Below are positions 63,327 through 64,000 of a stretch of 64,000 bases of DNA, piece by piece. The stretch is from Puffinus mauretanicus (taxonomy: Eukaryota; Chordata; Aves; Procellariiformes; Procellariidae), in contig JAJKFH010002581.1 of the NCBI GenBank assembly GCA_023333565.1, forward strand, positions 1 through 64,000, written 5' to 3'. Every line of letters starts with the position of its first letter. The first letter of the stretch is position 1. Both the position numbers and the translations under genes were made by a program. The notes under the pieces were generated by a model. The model did no database searches and was not told the DNA's origin. It was given only the letters and a program-made list of their open reading frames with translations.

Positions 63327-64000
63327 AGCGTGTGCCAGATCTAATGGATAATGAATATATTATGTCAGCAGAACCGCCTCGGCAAAGCTCCTGGGGAATC
63401 AGAGGGGGCTACTGCAGTGACATGTAGGGTCACAGATGTTGTGCTGATTTACTGATGGAGTGATTGTGTAATTAGGTAATCAATGGTGGGTAAAGGACTA
63501 TATGTGGACAGCTTATTTTATACAAATAAAGACCATACGAGTACGAGGCTCTTGTTCTGGACAATGTAAGACTATATTTTAGTTTGGCTTAATTATTTGT
63601 AAATTCTTGATGATACATTCCAAAAGCCTGAGGGTGGAAGGCCAGCAGTGGAAGTCTGACTCCAATTCAAACACTACAGTCACCTATTTTCACAAACTTT
63701 TTACAATATTACCCGTGTAAGTTAGAAAGCTCAAATCTTCTAACTTGATTAAAATAAAATTCATCTTGCTGTGTGGTTCAGCTGTACTTGTACTACAGCT
63801 TTTAACATTTCATGCAGAGGTAAAAAGCAGTCCTTGCGATAAACATGTGAAACATCTCTAAGCATTTGCTCTACATTTACTCTGCTCTCACTAAAAGCAT
63901 TTAGTAGCATTTACTGTGCTCTTCTGAATAACAGTACGTTTTTAAAAAAAAAAAAAAAAAAGGAGTAGAGGGAGAGGGTTTACATCCTAAAATATTGTTA
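63327..64000. other. Noncoding tail of the window
   Basis: No gene is seen. TAAT-type motifs occur at about 63456-63483. An A18 homopolymer lies at 63944-63961. Confidence 0.5.

Noticed and set aside
1..64000. CRISPR array, operon, defence island, prophage or other microbial system
   Set aside because: There are no long tandem ORFs, no regular repeat-spacer structure and no ribosome-binding architecture; CR1 and MIR elements mark the DNA as avian nuclear sequence.
1..64000. Endogenous retrovirus or LTR element
   Set aside because: No gag/pol/env-like frame, primer-binding site or paired terminal repeats were seen.

Overview
This window looks like nuclear DNA from a bird. Two CR1 LINE 3' ends lie at 1-436 and 1534-1844. 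They carry the avian CR1 signature: the C-terminal codons of ORF2, the conserved stretch 'gatcttaaaggtcttttcc', and in the first copy a terminal repeat of the octamer ATTCTATG. A third, older CR1 tail lies in reverse orientation near 4682-4770. The rest is AT-rich, with the homopolymer runs, short microsatellites and very short open frames of vertebrate intergenic or intronic DNA. There is no bacterial-style gene organisation. I find no protein-coding gene I can name, no rRNA, no tRNA and no recognisable endogenous retrovirus. The window is best read as part of a gene desert or a very large intron.

Layout: 1-4.8 kb holds the three CR1 fragments. From 4.8 to 45.9 kb is mostly unremarkable AT-rich DNA with isolated features: a coding-like but broken open frame (8035-8380), a long purine tract (12720-12845), alternating purine-pyrimidine tracts (15025-15050, 27984-28006, 29440-29473), a perfect hairpin (23168-23192), a C8G9 palindrome (34532-34548), a homeodomain-motif cluster (37865-38010) and a four-unit 15-bp G-rich minisatellite (41395-41454). 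A MIR-type SINE, ancient for a bird genome, lies at 50505-50727. An isolated CpG island with a GC box and an E2F-like site lies at 53341-53750.

The most interesting signal is a family of three same-strand, non-adjacent copies of a ~91-bp element at 45948-46038, 58549-58639 and 63234-63326. Each copy has a 43-bp left block (38-40 of 43 positions identical in pairwise comparison), a 30-32-bp spacer and an 18-bp right block containing TGTAATTGA. The constant spacing and the collinear order of the blocks make chance implausible. The pattern suggests a locally duplicated regulatory element, or an ancient low-copy repeat kept by selection, probably serving a developmental gene outside the window. 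That functional reading is inference; the repeat itself is directly visible.
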